A stretch of DNA of 64,000 bases from Aptenodytes patagonicus (Eukaryota; Chordata; Aves; Sphenisciformes; Spheniscidae): assembly GCF_965638725.1 (NCBI RefSeq), contig NC_134949.1, positions 108,234,586 to 108,298,585 on the forward strand, given 5' to 3'. The translations under genes were made by a program, and so were the position numbers. The notes under the pieces were generated by a model. It saw only the letters and a program-made list of their open reading frames with translations. It did not search any database and had not been told where the DNA came from. Below are positions 45,216 to 57,926 of this stretch, one piece after another (position 1 is the stretch's first letter; each line of letters begins with the position of its first letter).

Positions 45216-48200
45216 GCCCCTCTGCTGTAGGCTTTCCTTGCCAATTTTTGAGCAAATTCATTAAAGTGCTTCAGTTCATTCTCTGTAAAATAACTACAGG
45301 AGTACTTCCCTGCTACCCTACTTTACATATTTGTATTGCTTTCTCTTAGTAGCATGAATTATCTCTTGTATGCATTTAGTGCAGGGAAGATCTAATCTCG
45401 GGTGATACCCCCAGGTGCTGTGGGCATACTGGCATAGCTACACACTGTACTTTCAGCTCGGACATTGCTGTTATCCCCATGTGAGTCTACCGAGCTCTTG
45501 CCTCACAGAGCAGGCACAGTCCCCCTGCCCTGTGGTGCAGGCACCTCCATATGGCCACATACCTGACACAAAACTTCAAAAGGAAGCATGGAAGACTTGG
45601 AGCCCTTTTCTCTGAGTAGTGAATTTACTTTGGTGAATGAAAACAAGCTTGCAGCCAACTGAACTGAAGAGAAATCTGTATTTCAACAATTATAGAATGG
45701 GTTCAGCAGTGACATGTAACTACTTTCAAAGAAATTCTTACAGTCCAGATGTTTTTAAGGCTACTTTTGTGGAACTGGCAACTCAGTGCCCTTCTTGAAG
45801 GGCTAAGCTCAATCTGTTAGCTTATCACTAATATTTCTTATTCCATGGAAGTTGCTCTTGCTGCAGTTGGAAGCGTTGTCTTTTATTATTATGTTTTCAA
45901 TATACAGCTGTTGTTGGAAAACTTTTGAAAGACTTGAAGCTTCAATTCTGTGTATTGCATTACATTGTCTTGAGTTTAAGATTGGTGAAAATGATGTCTT
46001 GTGCTTTATCTTCATTATAGATCTTAACACAGTAAATTAATCTATAACTGCTATTAAAATGCAAGTATGGTATTCCAGTTGACCCATTAAAATGTTAGCC
46101 TTTGATTGCTGAACAATAGCCCTGTAAACAAAGGAAGCTGCTGTTCACCTAAGACAGCGTGTCTGTTATCTTGGATACATGAACATTATTATTTTTTCAG
46201 GAATTAGTCACTTCTACAAATCTTTTTTCCTTCCCTCCCAGATATGGCATGTTAAGGTGACCAGAATGTAAGTACTTCCTTGTCTGTAAAAGCACATATA
46301 TCATCCTACTGATCTTGTTTAGAAGGCATGGGGGAAAACGTCTGTGCAGCCTTATCACAAAAGTAAACATTGAATTTGTCTAGTGACCACTCAAAGGAAA
46401 GGGAATATTGTTGGTGCTCCTCAGTTTTGCAGGAGCATGTGTATATGTTATTAAGCCCATAACCACCCATTTATGTCTATTTACAGAAGAGTAATAAAAT
46501 TGCTGTTGTTCGATAGCATTAGTCTGTCCTTCCAGGTTTGGAAAACAGCACTCCTCTGCGTTTGAGTCAACCTGGAAAATAATATGAAACACCAGTTGCT
46601 GGAGAAATGTGGCTGGGAATGCCTTTGGGAAAGGCATTGTGAGCCTACTCTTTGGGATCCCAAATTTAGACTGAACTGTTAGAAGTTTACAGCTCTTGAT
46701 TTTTGGTCCTGGTTTGTTTTATATTACTTTAAGCACTGGCAGTGAGAAAACTTGCTGATTAGAGTTTACGTACTGCTTTTGAATACAAGTTTTCTGAATG
46801 TAGTGGGGGGGTGTTTGCTTGCTTTTTTCCATGGGGGTTCCTTAGCAAAATGTGTCTTTAATTTAGAAACAGCAACAGTACTCAGAAAGCAAAATGAGCA
46901 ACTGATTGAACGAAGGGCATTTAAATTGCTGCAGACAGCAATAACAGCCTTTGTGCATTAAGTAAACACAAAGTTGTGCCAGTGGCAGAGGCAGATCCTG
47001 CCCATCTCTCTCACTCAAACAGGCTTCAGCTGGCTTTGAAATGATGAAGTGTTTCACCTGCTAGCAGGATCCCTTGCCCTATTGGCCAAACTGATTTGTA
47101 AGGCAGTTAGAAAGGCCCAGCTTTCTTGTTCCAGTGGAAACTGATCTTACAAACTTCTTTTCCTGATGAAAGGAAGACTCTATGCTTGTTTCCAGCTATC
47201 CTGATTTTATCACCTGTTCTTGTATAGGCTAACCAGACACTTGCTGGAGGTAAGACTAAAATAACCGTAGAAGGATAAAGTAGTTGTGAGTACCAGCCTT
47301 GCTTGGGAGCTAAAATTGCTTCTGAAACCAATATTTATGAGCTTGTAAAAATCCTTCCTGATGTGACTGTGTGCCTTTAGATATCAACCGTGTAATGTAC
47401 TAATGATAATTAGCTTAGTAATGATCCATTGTATTAAGTATGAGTACAGGGAAATAATACTCTTTTTGGATTAAACAAATCTGTTTAAAGAGGGTAAACT
47501 TCTACTGGGTCTGATAGGGCATGTGTACTTTGTTGAGCCTGAACCCTAGAATCCCAACAGGTGAGGAAGAGGAGAGGAGTATTTTCACTTGATTCTTAGT
47601 GCCCTGTCCTTAAATTCTTTCTTCCTAATAATTCTTTCTAAGGCTCCTAAAGCCACAGTGCATCCCCTGGGACAAAGTAAGGGTGACTGACAGGTTTATA
47701 AGAGGAGTTACTTGCCAGCTGGAGGCAGCTGCTACAAACCTGCCATTCCTGGAATGCGAAGTAGATGTCTATCAGCAGTTTGAAGCGCGAAGCAGAAATC
47801 ACAAGGTTGCCAGCTTTTCTTACCCAATCTTCATTTCTGCATGCTTAAAACTTCACACACGCCCCGCTCCCCCCCCCCCCCCCGCTGTTATATCCAGTTC
47901 TTCATCTCTCACAAATATTCATATGTGCATGCTGAAGTAGTGCTTTGGATTCCCTGTTTTGGGTGGTACTGTCTCAGTCCACTGGACTTGAGCACACTCT
48001 AAACATGAAATGTATGGGTAAGCTGGAGCAGTAACTCAAAAGCTGTTGAGGTTTTGCTGCTTGAGTCTCAGTTAACTGGAGTTATTTGTCATTTCCACTT
48101 GTAGAAAGTCATAACAGACCCATTTCTAGAAACACAGACCACAAATAACTACAAAATCACAGATAAATCTATTGAACTAATATAAACTAAAGATAATGCA

Positions 48201-51131
48201 GAATTTTGCCTCCCAAGCACCCAAGAAGCATGGATAAATAGATAGGCTTTGCAGCATGCCCTGAATATCAGTATAACACATGAAGGAGACAAATCTGAGA
48301 GTCCTGGAGAATACGTGCCTCCAGCTTAGAGATGTACAAATCTATTTATTGCCTGAGCACAGGTGCTCTGATTTCATACAGAATGGCAAAGACAAGCTCA
48401 TTTCTGTGCCTTGAATGCAAGGCACAGAAGTTGTGTAGTAAACCTGCATTTGATGCTTTTCTTAGCCATGTTTCCAGTCTAAGAGTCCCTGTGTCGGCAA
48501 AATGATGCTCTGCAGTTATTTTGTGTCAGACACAACAAAGATGATGTTTGCTTTAATTTTCTGGATGACTTTTTAAATTCAGCCAGCAGAAATAATCCCA
48601 AATGGCTAAAATGACAAAGTCTGACAGACTTAGCCCTGAAAGTTACCACCCCGTATGTCTGCTCTGTCGTGTTTTTGCTCCTGGAGCAAAAGCAACAGGA
48701 GGGAGGTAGTGCTTCCGCTGAAGCAGCTGAGATGCAAAGTCTGAGGGCTCGCTCAAGCTGCCAGGGAAGGTGAACTTGCCCCGGGGCCACTGGATGCTGA
48801 CAAGAGAGATGCAAGCACCGACTCCATCAGGACCAGAACGAAGGCAGTAATCTCTGGCAAGGGGGCAGAGTGGAGCACTGAAATAGATCCTGCCCTCACC
48901 TCCCTGGTGTAATTAACTCACCTTCATGTTTCCTACTGAGGCTGTATAAATTGCAGCATGCTGGCTATGAGTCCTTTGACACATCTGCCTCCAGAAGGTT
49001 TTGGTCCTTGCTTCATTACTTCATGAGCATTACCAAATGCTCTGTGTTTTCCAGTCTGCAAAATACCAGACTCTTCAAGCCCAAACGTGACAACCTCACA
49101 TAACAGGGATTCTCGCGCCTCTGTCACAGGAGGGCAAGTCTTCGCCTCCTGCATTTCAAAGGTGTCACTTTAGTTCCTACGGAGGTACCACCTGAGCTAG
49201 CTTTAAACTCGGCCAGGTAACCATGAGCAGAGTGCTCAGCAAAAACCTGCCTGGGAAACGTGGTTGCTACATAGGTGGGGTTAGTCTGTGATGCACTCCT
49301 TGGTGCCTCTTCCATGTTCTCTACTCGCATCTGTTGGACTGCAACGTAGTCCTATGCTGCTTGTCAAACCTGCCTGGAGGATACCTCCCCTGCTTATTGT
49401 AATCATAACTGTAGCAACTGCTGCATTTGCTTATATGCAAGAATGATGTCCAGAAAATAAGTATGCATTCCTTGCTGTTTCTAGTGTTGAAGTTGAGGGT
49501 TTGGGGTTTTTTTTGTCTCCTTTTGGAAAATTAGTCACTCATCTGTGTTTGCTCTTTATTTCATGTCCCTCTGCCATCTGTTTTAATCTAGCTGAGGGGG
49601 ATGGGAGGAGGCAAGCCAGCTTCTCAAGCAGCCCTCTGGGAGGGGGGAGGGAGAAGCAGCAAGCATGGCATGGTCCACAGGATGACAGGCTTGCTTATAT
49701 AAAACTAACATGCCTCCCAAATGCAGCTTCAGTTGTTGGGTAACTGGACAGTGAACCTGTTATGAATGTGATCATTTTGGCTGGAGAAAGGGAAAATTGC
49801 AGAGCCATATTCATAATTCTCCAGAGGACATAGCAGTGATTCCCCCCCCCCCCTATAATTCATTAGATGAAAGGATTCAGTTTCCTCTCTTATTTGAGGC
49901 TGATCTGAATCCCTAGTCCAGAGCTCTCAGGATGGTGGTCTGGATAGTTGCCTTTTATATTGTATATGGTGTGGAAGAGCCCCAGAGGACCAGGTCCTGG
50001 ACAGTAGTGCCTGTGGGAGCTGCTTCCTGCCATCTCTTCTGCTGCTGATGTTCTGAGCTGTGTCAATAAATATCTGTGAGAAATGAAGTAGTGTCTGGGC
50101 ACCCGAGCCTCCTGTGTGAGCTCTACACTGAGCAAAATGGTACCTTCATGATGGCAAGTATTCTATATGGACAAAGTCCCATGTAACCATGTGGTCAACA
50201 CCCTGTCCTTAGGTGCACATGTCCCCTTGGATGGGTGGTTGGGATCTGAACTTGGACCCTCCATATCATGAGTGGGCCATTCACTTCCTATCCCCACTCT
50301 CTAGCCACCTACCCTTAGTTTAGTTTGATCTAACAGCCTGAAATGTTCCGTTCAACCAAAAATTTTCTGTATTAGGAAAAGATATTTTAAAAATATGTTC
50401 TTAGTTCTGTTGAGGGAAAAGCAAAGGTTTTTTTCATTTTGTTTTTGTTTCAAGTTTTCCTTTGGATTGGCAGTGAATCAAAGAAGTGACTATTCACCAA
50501 TCTATATAATTTGTACAACTAGTTTCATACTGTGCAGGAGGGGCTTTCTTTCATGATTATCAACTAAATTTGTACAGCGAGGTGAAAATGCAGAATGGTT
50601 TTGCTTGTGTTTCAAAACACTGCCTTGCAGATAAGGGCTTGAAACCTGTAGGAATCACAAAGCAGCATTGGAGCAAGGAGGCTGAGAGGTAGTTTTACTT
50701 CCTTTGAATAGTAATAAAATGCAGCCTTGTTTCTCCCACTTCCCACTCATCCTTATGCTTCGGGGCCATGTGTTCTTTGCCAGCCCTCTGAAAACACATG
50801 TGTACACAGTTGTAAGTCTCAAACCTTTTTCACCGATACACATACCTCTGAAACTCTTACAAGGAGGAGTTAAACTGGAAAACACTTCCTCCCTCCTCCC
50901 CCCTGCCATTGATAGGCATTTTGGTGGAATAGCTCCTGTTTTACCTGACTTCTAAGACAATGTGGGCACCTTTTTGTCTTAGTTCTTCGGGAGTTTTATC
51001 AAATGTGTTTTTTTTTTTATTATATAAGAACTGTGAAAGCTTTTATTCAACTGGACGAAACTACCCTGTTTACTCCTGGACAGTAACAAAACAATCAATA
51101 TTTTAAATATGTGTCTGGAAAAGATCTCTGT
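45216..51131. other. non-coding region with C homopolymers
   Basis: No gene recognised. Cytosine runs lie at about 47869-47883 and 49843-49852. Open frames are short and lack domains. Confidence 0.55.
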
Positions 51132-51183
51132 TTCAATCTACAATATAAGAAAACCTATTCAATCTACAATATAAGAAAACCTA
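51132..51183 (+). repeat. perfect 26-bp tandem duplication
   Basis: The unit at 51132-51157, beginning TTCAATCTACAATATAAG and ending AAAACCTA, is repeated without a single change at 51158-51183. A perfect two-copy repeat suggests a recent slippage or end-joining event. Confidence 0.95.
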
Positions 51184-54100
51184 ATTTTCAAACTATCACC
51201 TGGGCCAACAGTAGGATATTTCTTTTTCTGCTGTGTGCTCACCAGGACGGCTTTGAGGGAGAACTGGTCTTGGAAGAGGAGTGGAGGTGATGTGTCAGTG
51301 TGCTCCTCCTCTGCAGCAGGGGTTCTGTGTGACACAAGAACAGTACAAGTTTGTGGTTAATCACTTACAACTTGGAGAGATGGCAAAAATCACAGAATCT
51401 GCAATCTCATCTCTGCCTAGTTCTTGAAGACTGATGCTTTTTTACAAAGGCTATTTTACTGCATCTTCCCAGTGTCTTTCCTTGTACTTCTTTTCACCAT
51501 GTCGTTTGTCTTTATTCTAGCACTCATCTGATAATCTCATAGATCGAAGGTCTTTCCCTAGGTCTTGTTATCCATATGTGATGAAATAGGCCTATCGGAT
51601 AGTAAACTCTACATTGGGTTTGCACTGAACAGCAGTTCTCTAATATTTTCTTTATCAGGACTAACTGAGACAATTCAGGCTGTTTCCTCTGACTGATGCA
51701 CACGTAGTCCCAGCCAAGAAGTATTTTAAGTAAAGCAAACAAAACAGTCCTTAAAGTTGGTGGGTTTGGAAGTGGAAGGAAAATTAAGAGGCTTAACTTT
51801 TTAGTGGAAGTAGAAGTCAAAATGGTTTTTTTTTTTGCAGCCTGCCTGGGAAAGACAGAGGGGAAAGGATCTACATGCTGCCAGAAACCCAGGCAGAATT
51901 TGTTGAAAGCTTTCTCAAGGTGATGCATCCGTAGGAAATGATTTTGTTGTGGAGGAATGTTTGTTTTTTCCTTCAGACAATGCTTTTCCATCAGAGAGTG
52001 CCAGGCTGCCTTGCCCTGATGACTTCCACCAGTGAACAACGGCAGCTCTAGGGAGAGACCTGTAAAAGGTGTGAGGAAGGGAAGGGCGAGTGCAAGCTCC
52101 TGCTGTTTGCCTGGGCGGCAAAGGGACCTGGGCCCTGCTCTGTGCAGAGTACTGCCACCACCCACGGAGGAGGACATGCCATGGGGGAATGGCACAACAG
52201 ACCCTGTCCTGTCTGAAATGCTGGCAAACTGTGGGCCCCCCAGGGGGCAGCGAGTGTGGGTTGTGGAGGGTGGCCTTTTTAAGGTCTGTCATGTGCAGTC
52301 TTTCTTGAAACTGCTATGCAAAAGCCTAGCATGGAAAAAGTGAACTTTGAGAGCACAGGTGGAGCTCTGAACAGGCAGGTGGGAGGCTGGGGAAATCTTA
52401 CTAAGTGGATCTGAGATACTTGTATAGGAAGGTCCTGTATTGGAGCTGTCAGATAAAATCTCAACCTGGGAACCTGCCCAGGAATTTTCATTTTAGAAGC
52501 AGTAACTAAACTGTCCTCAGGTCAGGCTGGCTTAGATCACTGTGATTGGACTAACTCATAGTGGACTCGAAACCATACCATGTGGTACTGTGTCAACCTG
52601 TAGAGATCCGAGCTATTAGCCTCCTTCATAGGTAAACAGAGACTCCTGTTGGTAGAGTTCGCATAGTGAAGAGGCAGAGAGGTGTAATTACACAGTTGAG
52701 ACTGGTGCTTCCTAACTTGCACTGCAATGTGTTTTAGATGTTTCTACTAAGATTGATTTATTCACTAGTGTGAACACTTAGGTTGGGGGCTGCCTTTTTC
52801 CAAAATCCAGATTCTGTGCTTTCAAACTTAGGTCTGTACTAAAAAGGACATGACTTGTGTTGTACTCTGCATGGAGTGCCACAGTAATACATGGAGTGCT
52901 GGTAATACAAAACATAGAGCCATTCTTGTACGTGCTTTCTGCTGTGTGGAGGCAGAGCATTAGTGTGGACAGGTAACTGTTGGTCAGACTCTCCGTGAGC
53001 ACCACAGGAGACTTTTGTCTGGCGAGTGTATCTTTCAAAGGGAGGGGGTACCAGATACCTAGGAAGTCCTTATTTGCTGCTTTCACATATGCTTTTCCAG
53101 TTGTGTGGTGGTGTGGTGGTTTTTTTTTAAATTTATTTAAGGATTTAAATCCTAGCACTGACACAACTGAATGTTTTAGCCAGAAGAGTTTAGTTCACTC
53201 AGTGAACTGGCGTAATGGCAAAAAAGCATTTGTTCCAGGCCTGTATAAACCATCTACGTCTGAGATCTGGGATGCAGCTATGCTAGCAAAACTTCTCTAG
53301 TGCAGATGAGTTTCAAGATACTCTGCAGCTCTTGAGCATGCCTTTCTCTCTACTTCAGTTTATTATTGCATTACAACATGATCCCCTTTAAAAGTACCAG
53401 TGTTTAGAAAAGTAAGTCCCGGGACAGCCTGCATAAAATCAAAAGTGTAGCTAGGAGAGCTATGGAGATAGGGGAGCTGGTGAGAGTGCATCAGATGGGA
53501 AAGCTGGGGGGACAACTTGAGGAAGTGGAATGCATGGGGAGGATGGGTGCTGGAGTATACCCCTCGTAGTACATGTATGTGTATAGATACCACGCTGCTG
53601 CTGAATCACATTGAATGTATGCAAGAACAGTACTTTCTTTGAAGAACCAAGAAATGGAATGTCCGTGCAGCGCAGTGGAAGTCTGCATTTGGGATTTCTG
53701 AGCTGTCTGAGCAAGCTGGCATGTTTACTTGGCTCCATGTGGGGTAGCCGTGGTGAGGACGGGAGGGAGGCGAGCTGGAGCAGACACCACTGTGCCCAGA
53801 ATGGCAGCTGGTCTGGAAATGACTTATGTGTGGTCAGGACAGGGATCTCGGCACTGTGTTTTGGCAGGGAACGACTGTCTCCGTGGTCAGCTGGCATCAC
53901 AGCTTGCTGAATAATTCCTAGAGGCCTTTGGCCTTGGGTATATTTTTAGTGGTACAACACTTCCAAGAAAGCTCGTAGCAGTGGGACAGCGTTAAAATGT
54001 GTCCAAACGCAGAAACAGGGATTTATCTTCCCTAGGAAGCTTCCTGGATCTGTCAGGTCTCGTGTTGCAGACGCTGTGATTACTAAATAAGGTCTTAAGC

Positions 54101-56227
54101 TCTCTAACACTTTGTGAACTCATTTTCATTTCTGATAGGAAAATAACAGACTGTCACACACAACTTTTCCTTTGCATAATTCTGAGGTAGTTGTGACACT
54201 TGACATACAGCACAGATGACTGTGAACGGTTTCTTAAAATTTAAGCAGATGATTCAGAATTAATTGTTGTCCCAGGAATTCAGTATAGACAGCAATAGTC
54301 TAACAAGATTATCCAGCTTCAGTTGATCCCCCAAACTTCTCATTGATAAAGCAGCTAAAGAACCTTAAATGATAAGCCTAAGAAACTATTTCCAAACAAA
54401 ATTTCAAGGATTTTTTTTACTGTTGGGTTCCCCACCCCCCCTTGAGTATCTATTCATACTGGCTTTCTAAGATCCTTAAAACATAACTTCGCAATTATGA
54501 AAGCCTTCAGCACTGTAGAGAAGTTTAGATACTACTTTATGCTAGGGATGCTTGTAGACAGCACTTCAGCTCTTTGTTTCCTAAGAAAATAGTATGCAGT
54601 TTCAGAAGAGGGCTGAACAAAGCTATCTTTTAGATTTAGATTATAATACTAACACAAAGAAGCAATAATTCTAGCAGCTGTTTTGTCTTTAAGTTGTATG
54701 CTGAGAAAATGAAATTTGTCTTTTTATATAAGAACATTTCTTTGTAATCTTGGTGTATACTTGCAATATTTCAAAACATTTCACAAGGACTGTTTAAAAA
54801 AAGGTGTTTGACAGTACTTGCATGTGACAACATGTAATATTAATTTGGTGGTGAAGAGAAGCATTAAACTTACTGTATCTAATTGCCCAAATCAGCAGAA
54901 GGCACATCAGTACTTGGAACTGCTTTAGGAGAGTTCAAAAACGTCCAGTGTATTCTCAGCAATTGTAGGCTGTCTATGGCCCCTGTAGTTTCCAAGGGAG
55001 ATAAAGATTATAAGATGTGTTTTCACATAATAACATGGTAAAAAGCAGGAGTAAAGGACAGAGGCAAATGGTTAGTGTACTGATCTTCAGAGACTGCAAG
55101 AGGCCTGGAAAAATCAAAGGTGAGCTATTGCTTCTGTGTGATCTGGCTTGTTTGTTATTTATGGGAGCAGCATTGTGCTTAGTGCTGTTGGAAACGCTGA
55201 ATTCCTTTCCCTGGATTGCTTACAGCCCAACTCTTATATTGGGAAGTTGGAGGATTTAACTATGGAATATAGCATGACAAACTATTTTCCTACCAGGAGA
55301 CTGGAAAAGACCAACTTATAACTTTGAAGGTCTCTGTAAAATGCCTTTTCAGTTTTACCCTTTGAAGCTGCTGAAATTTATGGGAAAAGGCTTTTAACAT
55401 TCTAACAGCAATATACTGTTGACAAGTATAATGAGAAATATAGTATAGAGCCTCACATTGTATGCCCTCATGTAGGTACAGATGTATATTTGCATTGTAT
55501 TTTTTGCCCATCATTTGTATGTTTTCTATTTTAAGAAGTCATTATTGAAAACTACGTTTCCTAAGTGTTCAAAATGAGTCTTTGCTCTTTGAAGCTGAAG
55601 AATATTTTAATGTTAACCCTTCTGGAAAGGATCAATTAACAGATTCAGGCAAGTCTCCACATTTGTGTAGTCCCTTGTTTCTTTTTCTGATTTCAATTTT
55701 TCCCATTTTTAGCCACTAAATGATGACACTGCATTCTGGGATTCTTTTACCTCTTTGTTTCTTGATTCACAATCTTTAGGATGTAGCTGGGTCATATATA
55801 TCAAACATTCCCCCTCATAGTCCCAAGATTCAGAGGCTTTCTTTAAAAGATACAGATCTAGCTACAGATAGTTTTTTATATATATATATAATGTACAGAA
55901 AGAGGGTGCTTCCTCTAATCAGTTGACCTGAGTATCTACGACTTCAAATAAAACTCACAAGCCTGAGGAGAAATAGCCAAATCGCTAGCTGATGACACTA
56001 ATTTTATATGGCCCATCCAGCTCTATTACAGTACCTTTGTGGTACGTTTGTGATATGTAATATGTAGCACAGCAAATCCTAAAAAAGACTACAGGGCTAA
56101 ATCCACTGCAGAATGGATAGTAAGGACTATCTAAAAACTTCAGTCCTGTGGTACGTGGGCTCCCTCTCCAGTGCTGGAAGATTAAAGTCCTGAAGATTGT
56201 GCCATGGTTTCTTTTGGAGCATGCACT
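51184..56227. other. non-coding region, no gene recognised
   Basis: The 223-codon minus-strand open frame at 51524-52195 shows no known domain and no splice or promoter context, so it is not called. A CTCF-like motif lies at 52237-52250. A (TA)n stretch is at about 55870-55890. Confidence 0.55.
52237..52250 (+). promoter_or_regulatory. strong CTCF-like motif
   Basis: CCCCCAGGGGGCAG matches the core of the vertebrate CTCF consensus (CCxCxAGGGGGCxx) on the plus strand, including the following CAG. It lies about 11 kb upstream of the HTR1F coding exon. Confidence 0.55.
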
Positions 56228-56334
56228 TAAAAAACCCCAAACCAACAACAACAAAAAAACAAACAAAAAAACCCCCCACGCAAACCCCAAAACCACACCC
56301 AACCAAACAAAAAGAACCCCCAAAACCAAACCAA
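56228..56334. repeat. A/C-only low-complexity tract
   Basis: Over about 105 bp the plus strand is almost entirely A and C, with only isolated G residues and no T, in CAAA and AACCCC patterns. The short proline/lysine/threonine open frames here reflect this composition. Confidence 0.85.
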
Positions 56335-57909
56335 GAGAGGGAGTTTGTGAACAGAGTGATACCTCAGGTAAGGGAGCCAGTGGAGCCTCTTCCTGTCTGA
56401 TGTGTCTGGGAGCTTTATGCTCACTTATTTATACAATTAGACCATGCAGCCAGCATAAAAGCATACTTGGTCAATCTAAAAGGGCACACAGATAAGTTTT
56501 TTGCCTGCCTGGTACTACACGATTGTGACATGATGGTCAGGAATGGGTGGTGGCAGGGGGTGCTTTGGCTGTAGGCATGCCGTATGTGTGTATCCTTGCG
56601 TTAGGAAGGTCTATAACCTCCGTGAGTGCCCCTGCTCCCTCCCATGGGAAAACTCTGCATCTCTGCCCTGGCTGGGGTGGTGCCTGGAGGTGGCCAGGCC
56701 GCGGCTGACCCCATTGCTGTCCTTGGCTTGTTTTGCCTTGCTGGGGGCTGCAGGACAGGGCTGGTTGGGGAGGGATGGCACCAATACCTCCCTGGTGGCC
56801 CACAGCCTGGCCAGGCCACGCTGCACCCAGGCACTATGAGGGATGGGGAGGAATCTGCCCTCCAGCAGTGGCATTAGTCCCTGAAGGTTGTGGGTGGATA
56901 TTTGGGGCTCCAGTAAGACTTTCAGCCGCTGTGAGGGCAGAAGCCTTGTTGCATCTGCTGCCAGAGAGCAGCAAGCTCCAGCGCCCACTGTCTGTGCCTG
57001 GGTGCCAGTGTGCGAGGGGTGCATGTTCCTCTCCACCTCCAAGGTACAGCTCCTGCTTAGCAGGGGGATAACTGAGCCCTCAGGGTCTGATAAGTGACTT
57101 CCTATGTTAGGAAAAGCTGTTGGAACAGATGAAATGAATGTGGTTGCCAGCATCTGAAGAAATCAAATATATTGTCTTTACTTGGAAGCTCTGCCTGTTC
57201 TGTAGGTGTTTAACTCTGGGTTTTGGGGTTGAAGTTCCAACACCATTAGCTGCAGCTCCCGGCTGTGCTGTTGCTTGACCTCTACTGCAACACTTATTAT
57301 CCCTTCTGATGATTCAAATGGATTGCTTTAGACCCAGGCAAGCAATCACAATATTTTCCTTCTGCAAATAATTTATCCCTGTTGCTTTGTTCTGTTTCTG
57401 ATAATGATTTTTTTTTTTTCATTAGGAGGCATTAGGAGTTAATTTAGGCCATGCAGCTAACTTTGTCCTAAAATCTTTGAATCTGTTGTGTTGGAAATAA
57501 CATTTTATTAATATTGCACCTATATCTTTTTCTTTTGATTACTCCAGTATGACTGTCAATTCACTAGAAAGTATTCAGCACTGCATGGAAGAAAACCTCA
57601 TAGACATAACCATTTACTCATCAACTAATCTAAATCCAAATTTTAATTTGAAAAAACTGTAACAAACAGCATAGGAGCTTTCAGGAAAACATGATTTGAG
57701 ATAGCGCTGTAGGAGGGAAATGCACTGAAGTCCTTGTTTCCCTATTATTTTCAGCTAGCAGTGGGAAAAAATGCTGCAGACCTTTAAATGCCATTAAGGT
57801 TTCTCATATATCTCAGTTGGAGATGAGATATAACGTGGAAAGTAAGTGCAGAAGAGCACTGAACAAAGAAGCAAAACAAAACCAACCCTGAGGGGGAAAA
57901 AAACCAACA

Positions 57910-57926
57910 CCCCCCCCCCCCCCCCC
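57910..57926. repeat. C17 homopolymer
   Basis: Seventeen consecutive C residues inside an A/C-rich stretch. Long C runs are prone to sequencing and assembly length errors. Confidence 0.9.

Noticed and set aside
51524..52195. 223-codon minus-strand open frame
   Set aside because: No recognisable domain, atypical amino-acid mix, overlapping open frames on the other strand, and no splice or promoter context; a frame this long can occur by chance in 64 kb.
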